A stretch of 64,000 nt of DNA from Sphingobacterium sp. CZ-UAM (GTDB lineage: Bacteria > Bacteroidota > Bacteroidia > Sphingobacteriales > Sphingobacteriaceae): NCBI RefSeq assembly GCF_002000245.1, contig NZ_MTCM01000002.1, forward strand, positions 1 to 64,000, given 5' to 3'. This document shows positions 27,787 to 35,674 of the stretch, in pieces. Every line of letters starts with the position of its first letter. Position 1 is the first letter of the stretch. A model generated the notes under the pieces. It made no database searches. It was given only the letters and a program-made list of their open reading frames with translations, and had not been told where the DNA came from. Position numbers and translations under genes: made by a program.

Positions 27787-28419
27787 ATGGAAAAAATTAA
27801 AAATATTGTTCTTGATTATGGGAATGTAATCTTCATGATCGACTTTATAAAGTTGAAAGGTGCTTTTACTCAGTTAGGTATAGCGAATGTTGACGAAGTT
27901 TTTGGGCATCATGGTCAAAGTGCGCTTTTTGATGATTTTGACAAGGGAAAAATTGATGCTAGGCAATTTCGGGATGGAATTCGGGAAATCACTAAAAACC
28001 ATGCCTTGACCGATACGCAGATTGATACGGCCTGGAACAGTTTGCTGATCGGGGTTCCTGAAGGATATCACGAGTTATTATTGTCATTGAGAGATAAGTA
28101 TCGCACTTTTTTGTTGAGTAATAATAATGCGATCCATTATGCTTATTGTATGAAAGCTATTCAAGAAAAATATGCTGTTGCTGACAATTCGGGATTTTTT
28201 GAAAAAACCTATTATTCGCATTTGGTTGGCATGCGTAAGCCTGACGCGGAGATTTTCGAACTGCTGATGGCGGAGCAGCAGTTGAAGCCAGAGGAGACGT
28301 TGTTTGTTGACGATAGTCCCCAGCATTTGGCTACCGCAAAACAATTGGGCTGGCATACAGCGCTGTGTACCAAGGAAAAACCATTGCAATTGATACTGGA
28401 GGAGTTCGGATTATTATAA
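27787..28419 (+). CDS. HAD-superfamily hydrolase (YihX-like)
   Basis: 210 residues from the ATG at 27787; a TTG frame from 27739 is rejected. Motif I is LDYGNV, as in YihX-type sugar phosphatases; motif II is in TFLLSNNN; the lysine is in VGMRKPDAEIF; motif III/IV is LFVDDSPQHL. An alpha-helical cap lies between residues 20 and 95. Probably a cytoplasmic phosphatase acting on sugar phosphates or FMN; substrate unknown. Confidence 0.85.
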   Translation: MEKIKNIVLDYGNVIFMIDFIKLKGAFTQLGIANVDEVFGHHGQSALFDDFDKGKIDARQFRDGIREITKNHALTDTQIDTAWNSLLIGVPEGYHELLLSLRDKYRTFLLSNNNAIHYAYCMKAIQEKYAVADNSGFFEKTYYSHLVGMRKPDAEIFELLMAEQQLKPEETLFVDDSPQHLATAKQLGWHTALCTKEKPLQLILEEFGLL

Positions 28420-28454
28420 AAATTATTTTTCTTTTCATATTCGTGGAAATATTG

Positions 28455-28462
28455 TACCTTTG
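28455..28462 (+). promoter_or_regulatory. Promoter (-7 element) of rpsU
   Basis: TACCTTTG matches TAnnTTTG exactly; TTTT at 28432-28435 is a near match to the -33 element with 19 bases between. The predicted mRNA leader is about 40 nt and contains the Shine-Dalgarno sequence of rpsU. Confidence 0.65.
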
Positions 28463-28490
28463 TCCCACTTTAAATTTTAAAAGCGACGAA

Positions 28491-28497
28491 AGGAGGT
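28491..28497 (+). promoter_or_regulatory. Unusually strong Shine-Dalgarno sequence of rpsU
   Basis: AGGAGGT, preceded by AA, complements the 16S anti-SD over at least seven bases and lies 11 nt before the ATG at 28509. Almost no other gene here has one. It decides the start codon, because the frame is open 48 codons further upstream. Confidence 0.85.
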
Positions 28498-28508
28498 ATA
28501 TACAACGC

Positions 28509-28703
28509 ATGATTATCGTAAATGTAAAAGAAGGAGAATCTTTAGATAGAGCATTGAAACGTTTCAAGAAGAAATTCGAGAAAACTGGTGTTTTAAGAGA
28601 GCTGCGTTCACGTCAAGCTTATGAAAAGAGATCTGTAACTCGTCGCATTCAAGTGAAAAAAGCGATTTACAAACAATCTTTGAATCAAGATGTGGCTAAC
28701 TAA
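28509..28703 (+). CDS. rpsU: Ribosomal protein bS21
   Basis: 64 residues, normal length. ESLDRALKRFKKKFEKTGVL followed by the basic RSRQAYEKRSVTRRIQVKKA is bS21. It binds the 30S platform near the 3' end of 16S rRNA. In Bacteroidota, bS21 with bS6 and bS18 sequesters the anti-SD, and rpsU itself keeps a strong SD, which is thought to allow autoregulation. The start was set at the ATG after AGGAGGT. A strong terminator follows, then xerC and hpf. Confidence 0.95.
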   Translation: MIIVNVKEGESLDRALKRFKKKFEKTGVLRELRSRQAYEKRSVTRRIQVKKAIYKQSLNQDVAN

Positions 28704-28730
28704 TTGATTCGTTGAGAATTTAAAAATATA

Positions 28731-28761
28731 AAGGGAAAAGCATTGCTTTTCCCTTTTTTTT
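28731..28761 (+). terminator. Terminator after rpsU
   Basis: AAGGGAAAAGC (28731-28741) pairs with GCTTTTCCCTT (28745-28755), then a T-run. It separates rpsU from xerC, though read-through is possible. Confidence 0.85.
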
Positions 28762-28806
28762 GTGCTTTTAAGTTTGTAATTTAAGGATAGTATAGCGAGG
28801 GAATTT

Positions 28807-29688
28807 ATGTTGGAAAAGGAATTTATCCGGTATTTGCAGATTGAAAAGAGATATTCAGAACATACGGTTATTGCGTATCGGCATGAACTTGAAATGTTTC
28901 AATCCTTTTTGACCGTAGAAGGCTTGGCGGTACCGGATGTTGTTTATCGGGATCTACGTCATTACTTTGCTCAGATGATGGAATCAGGTAAAAATGCAAG
29001 TTCGGTCAATCGAAGCATGTCTTCGTTGCGTACCTATTTTAAATTTCTGCAACGCGAAGGATGTCTAGCTAAAAATCCGATGGCACTGATCAAGGCGTTG
29101 AAAACTGCGAAAAAGCTACCTGTTGTTGTGGAAAAGGAAAAATTGGTTCAGTTGCTGGATCATCTGGGACAAGAGCAAGAAGACTTTGAATCCTGTCGGA
29201 ATTACCTGGTGATGGAATTGCTTTTTGGGACAGGTATTCGCTTGGCTGAATTGTTGAAAATTAAGGAGCAGGATATTGATTTTTTTAATAAAAATATTCT
29301 TATATTAGGTAAAAGGAGCAAGGAACGCCTTGTTCCGATAAATGATCTTTTGGTAAAAGAATTGAAAAACTATTTGCAACAAAAAGCGGCGCAATTTGTT
29401 GATACTAATAACAGCTTACTGATTGTTACAAAAGAGGGTAAACCAGCTTATGCCAAGCTTATCTATGATATTGTGCATCGGCATCTGACCCTGATTTCCA
29501 CACAAGGTAAGCGCAGTCCTCATATTCTGAGGCATACATACGCCACCGCTCTATTGGATAATGGTGCGGATTTAAATGCAATTAAAGAACTGTTGGGACA
29601 TGCCGGACTTGCCGCAACGCAAGTGTACACGCATAACTCAGCAGAACGATTGAAGTCTATTTATAAACAAGCTCATCCAAAAGCTTAA
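28807..29688 (+). CDS. xerC: Tyrosine recombinase XerC
   Basis: 293 residues, typical Xer length. N-terminal SAM-like DNA-binding domain (about 1-85, RYSEHTVIAYRHELEMF). The catalytic domain has R145 in GTGIRLAEL, HILRHTYATALL (HxxR), LGHAG and the nucleophile Y274 in QVYTHNS. It resolves chromosome dimers at dif with XerD. Its place between rpsU and hpf is typical of Bacteroidota, so it is the housekeeping enzyme and not a mobile-element integrase. Confidence 0.9.
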   Translation: MLEKEFIRYLQIEKRYSEHTVIAYRHELEMFQSFLTVEGLAVPDVVYRDLRHYFAQMMESGKNASSVNRSMSSLRTYFKFLQREGCLAKNPMALIKALKTAKKLPVVVEKEKLVQLLDHLGQEQEDFESCRNYLVMELLFGTGIRLAELLKIKEQDIDFFNKNILILGKRSKERLVPINDLLVKELKNYLQQKAAQFVDTNNSLLIVTKEGKPAYAKLIYDIVHRHLTLISTQGKRSPHILRHTYATALLDNGADLNAIKELLGHAGLAATQVYTHNSAERLKSIYKQAHPKA

Positions 29689-29690
29689 AA

Positions 29691-29698
29691 AAAGGAGG
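29691..29698 (+). promoter_or_regulatory. Shine-Dalgarno-like site of hpf
   Basis: AAAGGAGG lies four bases before the ATG of hpf, overlapping the end of xerC's trailer. Strong match to the anti-SD but unusually close spacing. Confidence 0.5.
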
Positions 29699-29702
29699 AA
29701 AA

Positions 29703-30062
29703 ATGAACATTACTGTGCAATCCATTCGATTTAATGCAGATCAAAAGCTTATCGAATTCATTAAAAAGAAAACGGGAAAATTAGAGCAGTTTTTGGATTC
29801 AATCATCGGTGGTGAATGCTACCTGCGATTGGAAAATGTCGATGACGAGGCAAATAAGATTTCAGAAATCAAACTGAATATTCCGGGGAGCCAGCTTTTC
29901 GCAAAAGGGCAGGCGAAGAGTTTTGAGGAGGCGACGGATATCGCGGTGGAGTCCTTGCGTAGACAGATTAACAAACATAAAACAAAGACAAAAAATACAA
30001 TCGTTAGCAACCGCAAAGAAGTACTTGCTGTAGAGGAAGAAGAAGAGGAAGAATACGATTAA
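29703..30062 (+). CDS. hpf: Ribosome hibernation factor HPF/RaiA, short form
   Basis: 119 residues. MNITVQSIRFNADQKLIEFI opens the beta-alpha-beta-beta-beta-alpha fold of HPF/YfiA; SFEEATDIAVESLRRQINKHKTK is the conserved C-terminal helix. An acidic tail (EEEEEEEYD) follows; the long-form dimerisation domain is absent. It binds the decoding region of 30S subunits in stationary phase. It starts 14 bases after the xerC stop and has an SD-like site. A perfect hairpin terminator ends the unit. Confidence 0.9.
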   Translation: MNITVQSIRFNADQKLIEFIKKKTGKLEQFLDSIIGGECYLRLENVDDEANKISEIKLNIPGSQLFAKGQAKSFEEATDIAVESLRRQINKHKTKTKNTIVSNRKEVLAVEEEEEEEYD

Positions 30063-30087
30063 GATATAATATATACATTGTAACGGA

Positions 30088-30119
30088 GGAGGTCAATCTA
30101 AATTGACCTCCTTTTTTTT
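30088..30119 (+). terminator. Terminator after hpf
   Basis: GGAGGTCAAT (30088-30097) pairs perfectly with ATTGACCTCC (30102-30111), followed by T8. Confidence 0.9.
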
Positions 30120-30127
30120 GAAGGTGT

Positions 30128-30241
30128 CTTGCCGTATGAATTGCTATAGATTTTTATGCGTTGACAATTCGGTTTATTTTTATAGCGCTGTTTAGCCGGT
30201 CAGGGCGATCGCTAACTTTTAGCAATTAATCATATGGCAAG
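30128..30241. repeat. 114-nt imperfect inverted repeat, possible structured RNA or MITE-like relic
   Basis: The left arm (30128-30146, CTTGCCGTATGAATTGCTA) pairs with the right arm (30220-30241) over 19 base pairs, one of them G-T, with a single 3-nt bulge. A small inner TAGCG/CGCTA stem occurs in the 73-nt loop. It has no T-run and follows a complete terminator, so it is not simply the end of the hpf transcript. Confidence 0.55.
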
Positions 30242-30336
30242 GGGCAGTTTGTTCGCTAGTATAAGCACTAAAACTGCTTATTTATATTAAATCAAAATAA
30301 TCACTTGTTTTACTTGGATTGATTATAAATAATATT

Positions 30337-30344
30337 TATTTTTG
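30337..30344 (+). promoter_or_regulatory. Candidate -7 element
   Basis: TATTTTTG matches TAnnTTTG, 28 bases before the gene at 30373; TTGG at 30314-30317 is a weak -33 at 19 bases distance. Confidence 0.5.
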
Positions 30345-30372
30345 AGCAGTTTAAAAGATAAGGGTAATAAAG

Positions 30373-30747
30373 ATGTCAGAATTGGTTTGTCCATTAGCGC
30401 ATGTTGAAGAAGTGTTTGCCACTGCAGCGGGTAAAGTTTATCAATGTAGTCGTAAAAATTGCTTCTGGTTAGAATATAACAATGAGACTACATCATTTTC
30501 GGTTTCAGACTTTTTGAAATTCAAGAAACGTGTGGATATGATCGATATTGAACGTATGATTCATGATACTACACGTTCGTCTGATTTTGAAATTATTATG
30601 CCTTTTCGTACGGAAAGATGTTTTATTCTTGCTGTAGAAGATGTGCTTCAGCTTCGCGAATTGCTGGATGGGGCTAAATTTATGATGGAATTAAATTCGG
30701 TTATCAGAACCTGTTTACAGGTCTCGCCCTTTGCTGTGTCAGCGTAA
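30373..30747 (+). CDS. Small conserved protein, probably DUF6686-like
   Basis: 124 residues. The N-terminal part has a possible metal-binding set (CPLAHVEE, then YQCSRKNCFWLEY); the C-terminal part is a helix-rich segment with FRTERCFILAVEDVLQLRELL. I recall a similar uncharacterised family in Sphingobacteriia, DUF6686, but cannot verify it. Single-gene unit between its own promoter and a strong terminator. Function unknown. Confidence 0.7.
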   Translation: MSELVCPLAHVEEVFATAAGKVYQCSRKNCFWLEYNNETTSFSVSDFLKFKKRVDMIDIERMIHDTTRSSDFEIIMPFRTERCFILAVEDVLQLRELLDGAKFMMELNSVIRTCLQVSPFAVSA

Positions 30748-30773
30748 GGAGGAGTTCTTAATATCCTATTTTC

Positions 30774-30820
30774 GAAAAAGCGGTGTATATCCTAGTAGAT
30801 ATACACCGCTTTTTCTATTA
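30774..30820 (+). terminator. Strong terminator
   Basis: A 17-bp perfect stem: GAAAAAGCGGTGTATAT (30774-30790) with ATATACACCGCTTTTTC (30799-30815). Confidence 0.9.
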
Positions 30821-31001
30821 TGCCAAGTACTTATTTAAATTAAAATTAAATAAGTACGCTAGGGTGCCATTTGTGTATTTATTGTGATTCAGTATTTGCT
30901 AGACCTAATTATGCGCCTATAATTTAAATTTATGGGTTATTGAAAGTGTCGATGATCGGTATTTGTAATTGTATTGATTCTAAACAAGTTGTGGTTTAAT
31001 T

Positions 31002-31014
31002 GTCTAATTTAGAC
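31002..31014. promoter_or_regulatory. Palindrome upstream of ferritin, candidate operator
   Basis: GTCTAA-T-TTAGAC is a perfect 6-1-6 palindrome about 47 bases upstream of the -7 element. Its place before an iron-storage gene suggests an iron-responsive operator, but the sequence is not a standard Fur box. Confidence 0.35.
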
Positions 31015-31060
31015 TGAATTTGTATTGCATATAATGTATACAGATTTTCGAAATGCGATG

Positions 31061-31068
31061 TATCTTTG
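31061..31068 (+). promoter_or_regulatory. Ferritin promoter (-7 element)
   Basis: TATCTTTG matches TAnnTTTG exactly, giving a leader of about 60 nt. No convincing -33 was found at the right distance. Confidence 0.55.
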
Positions 31069-31075
31069 TAATGTA

Positions 31076-31102
31076 ATCAGATGATAAGGTGTATCACCTG
31101 AT
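31076..31102 (+). promoter_or_regulatory. Hairpin at the 5' end of the ferritin leader
   Basis: ATCAGATGATA (31076-31086) pairs with TATCACCTGAT (31092-31102) with one mismatch around AGGTG. It lies at the predicted start of the mRNA and could stabilise the transcript or be a regulator site. Confidence 0.4.
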
Positions 31103-31132
31103 CTTGTTTTAGAAATTAAACTTAAGGTAAAT

Positions 31133-31660
31133 ATGAAAGATTTATTGAAATTAAAATCTTCTTTGAAAGAAGAGATCGAAAATATACTGAATGCACAGAT
31201 TAAAGTTGAAGCACATTCTTCAGCATTATATTTAGCAATGTCTTCATGGTGTGATGACCAAGGTTTGGAAAATGCTGCTGATTTTTTTGCAAAACAGTCC
31301 AATGAAGAACGTGAGCATATGTTGAAACTGTTCAACTATATCAATAATCGTGGCGGCCGTGCAATCTCTCCGGAAATTACGGGAATTCCACAGGATTTCG
31401 AATCCTTCCGTGGCGTATTTGAGCAAACGTTGGAGCAAGAAATGTTTGTAACAGAGCAATTCAATAATATTGCAGACAAATGTGCAAAAGCTAAAGATTA
31501 TGTGACATTTAACTTTGTACAATGGTTCTTGGAAGAGCAAGTAGAGGAGGAATTTGTTGCAAGACGTATCCTGGAATTATTTGATGTAATTGGTGAAGAT
31601 GGTACTGGCCGTTGGGAAATTGACAAGCATCTTGTTAAGGTTAGCTTCGCAGGCGAGTAA
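31133..31660 (+). CDS. ftnA: Ferritin (bacterial, FtnA-like)
   Basis: 175 residues, standard length. The four-helix bundle carries the ferroxidase ligands: a Glu in LNAQIKVEAHSSALYLAM, the ExxH in NEEREHM, Glu in FEQTLEQEMFV and in LEEQVEEEF. It oxidises and stores iron in a 24-subunit cytoplasmic shell. Single-gene unit with its own promoter, a candidate upstream operator and a terminator. Confidence 0.93.
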   Translation: MKDLLKLKSSLKEEIENILNAQIKVEAHSSALYLAMSSWCDDQGLENAADFFAKQSNEEREHMLKLFNYINNRGGRAISPEITGIPQDFESFRGVFEQTLEQEMFVTEQFNNIADKCAKAKDYVTFNFVQWFLEEQVEEEFVARRILELFDVIGEDGTGRWEIDKHLVKVSFAGE

Positions 31661-31682
31661 CAAATTATAAAAAAATTAGTTG

Positions 31683-31721
31683 AAAAAACGAGTTGTTTTC
31701 CTGACAGCTCGTTTTTTTTTT
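31683..31721 (+). terminator. Terminator after ferritin
   Basis: AAAAACGAG and CTCGTTTTT arms around a 17-nt loop, followed by a run of T's. Confidence 0.8.
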
Positions 31722-31796
31722 ATACAAAATCACAAGTTTTTACGTTAATAGCTTAAGAATTCTTATATTGAATTGTATTATTGCAAAGTCTGTTTG

Positions 31797-34562
31797 ATGA
31801 AACTAAGGGGCGGGAATATCATCCGGTTTATACTTTTGTTATCTATTATAAGCTTGTTTTTTCTGCCAAGTAATTCGTTTGGTCAGGCGACAAAAAAAGA
31901 AGTTTATGGAATTGTTATAGATACAGCTGGCAAGCCTCTCAAAGGTGTCAATGTACATTTAACAAGTTCCCGGGATACGTTGTTTTCATCCACTTCAGAG
32001 ACCGGATATTTTCATTTTGCACGCGTTTTAGGTAACGATATCCGGATAAGCTGCAGTCAGATAGGCCTGAGTATCCTAGAGCGTAGCTATCCACTTTACA
32101 ATAGCAGTACGGCTAAACTGGATGTGGGAAAATTGACCATGTTTCCACATGTTTCTTTGTTAAAGGAGATTGTTATTCAAAAATATAAACCTATTGTCTA
32201 TAAGCAAGATACTGTACAGTTTAACTTAGATGCCTTTCAATTTGATAGACGTGCTCTTTTGGAAGAGGCGCTTAAAGCCTTGCCAAATGTACAGGTATCT
32301 CGGGATGGATCTGTTTACGCTTTCGGAAAGGCTATTTCTTCTGTAAAAGTTGATGGAAAGCGTTTTTTTGGTGGAGATGTCCTGACGGCTACACGAAATT
32401 TACCTGCCGATTTTGTGAAAAGTGTGCAGGTTATTGATTTTTATGGCGACGAAGCCACGGCCAAAGGGATCAAAAGCACCGAATCCGAAAAGATATTGAA
32501 TATTGTACTTCGGGAGGATAAGAAAAAAATCACTTTTGGACAGGCAACATTGGGCGGAGGTACTGCTGACCGCTACCTTGGAAGTGTCGGCATAAATAGA
32601 TTTGATAATGGGAAGGAATATTCTATTGTATCCTCCATAAATAATACCAATACCAATCTGTTTTCTTTTGGTTCTCCCAATGGGGGCGAGCGGGAGCGGG
32701 AAATGGGCGAGCTGGCAGATTTTGCCGATCCTACAGACGGTGTCAATAAAATAGGTTCTATTGGCGCCAGTTTTTCCAGCCCATTATCAAAGAATGTCAA
32801 TGCGAGTGGAAAATATTCCTTCACACAGCGTAACAATTATACCGTAGGGAATTCGTTTTTACAATCTATCTACGGATCTGGAAAAGGAGTGAATACTTCA
32901 ATCAGTAATTATGAAGACTATCGGATAAAATCTGTGGACCGGACACATAAGATGGACTGGGATTTTGATATGAAACTATCGCCTAAAGATCAATTGAAGC
33001 TCTCTCCCAAACTCTCCTGGACCAATTCGACAAGCCGAACATTAAAAGATCGACGGATAAAGAACAATAGATTAAGCAGTACCGGTCATTATGAGTCTGC
33101 GAATAGTACGGAAAGTCCGGCAGCAGCCCTTGACCTTTTCTATACGAGGAGTTTTGATAAGCCAGGCCGAAAGATTTTATATACATTTCACAGCGATTTC
33201 AATGCGTTGGATAAGGACGAAGTACTGCGTGATAACAATAGGGGGATAGACAGTACGATGGCACCACCTAAGATCACCGAGACCTTTGTGAATCAAACGA
33301 CCCGAACGGATAACGAGAGCAAAAATATTCAGAGCCGGCTATCCCTTGTCGAACCGGTGGATCTGGGCGGTGTATTGGAGATCAACTATGACCTGGATTA
33401 CACGAAAATAGATGCCAGCCGCTCAACTTTTGACCGCAAGGATCCTGATAAGGAACCTATATTGATCGATTCGCTCAGCCTGAAATATAATTATTCTTTT
33501 GCCAGTAATAAGGTTGGGATGGTTTATCGGCAGGATATGGGTAAAAACATTAAGGTGAATTTTGGCTTTGCCGTTCAAGCTTCAGAGTTGAAGGGAGAGC
33601 TAGCAGGTCAGTCCGATCCAACCTCCTATCCGAATGTAAACTTTGTACCCTCAGCTGGATTGAAATGGAGATTTACCAAGGAGGAAGATCTCTCGATAGA
33701 TTATTATGGACGTAATAACCAACCTAGTTTCTACCAGATACAACCGGTGGTCGATAATACAAATACGCAAAATATTATTATTGGTAATATAGATTTAAGG
33801 TCAGAGTTTGCAAATACAATTGTTTCAAAATACCGCAAGTCAATGACAGGCAAAGGCCAGTACTTTGAAGCGAGTTTTGCCTATAATCTGGTCAACGATA
33901 AAATTGTTGCTGACCGTACCATAGAGCCTAATTCAACCATACAAAAAACAACATATCGGAATACGGACGGTTATTTTGATATCAAAAGCTATTACCTTTT
34001 TACGGCTTCCCTGTTCTCGGATAATTTGCAGATGAGTCTCAATGGAAATGGGGACTATTATAACAATATCTCCTTTATGAATGATAAGAAGAGCTTTGGT
34101 GGACATATTCTAATTACACAGGCCATTCAATTTCGTTATGCCTGGAATGATATTTTTGAGGCGGAATTAAATGGTAATTACTCGTTGAACCGGGCAACTT
34201 TTGACTGGCCAGTACGGGATAATATCACAGCGCATTCCGGAATTGTCGGACTCGGTTCCAAGGCTTATTTGGGAAAGCATTTTACGATGGGGCTGGAGCT
34301 ATCTCAAAAGTTTAATGCGGGGTATTCAAGTTCATGGAGTAATATTAGTCCAACGATCATCAATGCTTACATGGAATATACTTTCGGACGGAATAATCTG
34401 GGCATGTTGCGGTTTCAGGGCTTTGATTTAATGAACCAGAATACGGGAATATCCCGTGCTGTTGTAGGGAATGATATATTGGACGTTCAAAATAATCGTC
34501 TGGCCCGTTATTTTATGCTATCACTCAATGTCCGTTTACAGAAATATCCGAAGAAATCCTAA
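31797..34562 (+). CDS. Outer-membrane beta-barrel protein with carboxypeptidase-like N-terminal domain
   Basis: 921 residues from the ATG at 31797; the frame upstream to 31773 lacks signal-peptide character. The signal peptide (about 1-30) is followed by a carboxypeptidase regulatory-like domain (about 34-110, VYGIVIDTAGKPLKGVNVHL), a plug-like segment (about 160-240, ALPNVQVSRDGSVYAFG and VDGKRFFGGDVL), then a long barrel of alternating strands to the C-terminus. This is the outer-membrane beta-barrel family related to TonB-dependent receptors. No TonB box was identified and no SusD partner is present. Ligand unknown. Confidence 0.85.
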   Translation: MKLRGGNIIRFILLLSIISLFFLPSNSFGQATKKEVYGIVIDTAGKPLKGVNVHLTSSRDTLFSSTSETGYFHFARVLGNDIRISCSQIGLSILERSYPLYNSSTAKLDVGKLTMFPHVSLLKEIVIQKYKPIVYKQDTVQFNLDAFQFDRRALLEEALKALPNVQVSRDGSVYAFGKAISSVKVDGKRFFGGDVLTATRNLPADFVKSVQVIDFYGDEATAKGIKSTESEKILNIVLREDKKKITFGQATLGGGTADRYLGSVGINRFDNGKEYSIVSSINNTNTNLFSFGSPNGGEREREMGELADFADPTDGVNKIGSIGASFSSPLSKNVNASGKYSFTQRNNYTVGNSFLQSIYGSGKGVNTSISNYEDYRIKSVDRTHKMDWDFDMKLSPKDQLKLSPKLSWTNSTSRTLKDRRIKNNRLSSTGHYESANSTESPAAALDLFYTRSFDKPGRKILYTFHSDFNALDKDEVLRDNNRGIDSTMAPPKITETFVNQTTRTDNESKNIQSRLSLVEPVDLGGVLEINYDLDYTKIDASRSTFDRKDPDKEPILIDSLSLKYNYSFASNKVGMVYRQDMGKNIKVNFGFAVQASELKGELAGQSDPTSYPNVNFVPSAGLKWRFTKEEDLSIDYYGRNNQPSFYQIQPVVDNTNTQNIIIGNIDLRSEFANTIVSKYRKSMTGKGQYFEASFAYNLVNDKIVADRTIEPNSTIQKTTYRNTDGYFDIKSYYLFTASLFSDNLQMSLNGNGDYYNNISFMNDKKSFGGHILITQAIQFRYAWNDIFEAELNGNYSLNRATFDWPVRDNITAHSGIVGLGSKAYLGKHFTMGLELSQKFNAGYSSSWSNISPTIINAYMEYTFGRNNLGMLRFQGFDLMNQNTGISRAVVGNDILDVQNNRLARYFMLSLNVRLQKYPKKS

Positions 34563-34705
34563 AGAGGTCTCCATTAATAAGGTGTCAATTTTAAATATGC
34601 CCTATAACATATTGGAGTGCAGGAGGCTGATCGGATAAGTTGGGGCTGGCATCGTAGGATGCTATCTACTATTGATCTTAAAACGAGAGAAATAATTATT
34701 TAAAG

Positions 34706-35674
34706 ATGAAAGCAGTTGTAATAAGCAGGGCAGGAGGTCCTGAGGTACTCAGGGTTGAAGAGTTGGAACGTCCAAAGATTGGAGACATGGATGTGTTGAT
34801 CGAGGTCAGGGCCGCAGGTGTGAATAGACCTGATGTTTTTCAGCGAAAAGGAAATTATCCTGCGCCTGCTGGGGTTGATCCGCGTATTCCTGGACTGGAG
34901 GTAGCTGGCGTTATTGTGGAAAAAGGACCGTCGGTCGTTGACTGGAATATAGGTGACCGTGTATGTGCGCTGGTTGCCGGTGGTGGGTATGCGAGTTATG
35001 TTTCTGTTTACCAGGGACATTGTCTCCCTATTCCGGCCAATCTGAGTTTTGAAGAAGCGGCGGCACTCCCTGAGACAGTATTCACCGTGTGGGACAATGT
35101 CTTTCGCAGGGGAAAACTACAATCGGGGGAACACTTCCTGGTGCATGGTGGAGCCGGCGGAATCGGTAGTACAGCTATTCAATTAGGGGTATTATTCGGT
35201 GCGGAAGTTTATACAACTGTTAGTTCGGAAGAGAAAGGTCTTTTTTGCCAATCACTAGGTGCATCAAAAGTAATAAACTATAAAACGGGGGACTTCCAAC
35301 AGGTATTGGCCGACTTGGGAGTTGATGTGATTTTAGACAGTATAGGTGGTGCCTATTTCGAGAAAAACATCAATCTCCTAAATCCCGATGGTCGCTTGGT
35401 CTATATCAACGCCATGGAAGGAGCTAAAGCAGAAATCAATCTGCTCAAATTGATGCAAAAGCGGATTATACTTACCGGAAGTACATTAAGAGCAAGAGAT
35501 CGTCAATTTAAAGAAACATTACGTAATGAGATCTGGGATGAGGTATGGCCTAAGATCATTTCAGGTGATTTTAAACCCAGGCTGTTTCGTGTATTGCCTT
35601 ATCATGAAGCCGCAAAGGCACATCAACTCATGGAGGATTCGAATCTGTTGGGAAAGATTGTATTAAGTTTTTGA
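34706..35674 (+). CDS. Zinc-free quinone oxidoreductase (MDR, PIG3-like)
   Basis: 322 residues. GVNRPDVFQRKGNYPAP and the NADPH-binding LVHGGAGGIGSTAIQLG are those of the PIG3/QOR branch of medium-chain dehydrogenases, which reduce quinones with NADPH and lack catalytic zinc. YYEAAKAHQLME-type sequence near the C-terminus fits. Its last 12 bases overlap the 3' end of the convergent AraC gene. Single gene; physiological quinone unknown. Confidence 0.88.
   Translation: MKAVVISRAGGPEVLRVEELERPKIGDMDVLIEVRAAGVNRPDVFQRKGNYPAPAGVDPRIPGLEVAGVIVEKGPSVVDWNIGDRVCALVAGGGYASYVSVYQGHCLPIPANLSFEEAAALPETVFTVWDNVFRRGKLQSGEHFLVHGGAGGIGSTAIQLGVLFGAEVYTTVSSEEKGLFCQSLGASKVINYKTGDFQQVLADLGVDVILDSIGGAYFEKNINLLNPDGRLVYINAMEGAKAEINLLKLMQKRIILTGSTLRARDRQFKETLRNEIWDEVWPKIISGDFKPRLFRVLPYHEAAKAHQLMEDSNLLGKIVLSF

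Larger units (their letters stand above)
30748..31132. other. Intergenic region between the DUF6686-like gene and ferritin
   Basis: Holds a terminator (30774-30815), an AT-rich 12-bp perfect inverted repeat (30827-30838 with 30846-30857, GTACTTATTTAA / TTAAATAAGTAC), a GTCTAA-T-TTAGAC palindrome (31002-31014), and the ferritin promoter and leader hairpin. No ORF is supported. Confidence 0.5.

Noticed and set aside
28365..28508. 48-residue N-terminal extension of bS21
   Set aside because: The extension overlaps the HAD gene and the rpsU promoter; the strong SD before 28509 and the normal length of bS21 fix the start.
28807..29688. XerC as the integrase of the tRNA-Met element
   Set aside because: It lies outside the duplicated tRNA ends, between rpsU and hpf where the housekeeping recombinase is normally found in the phylum.
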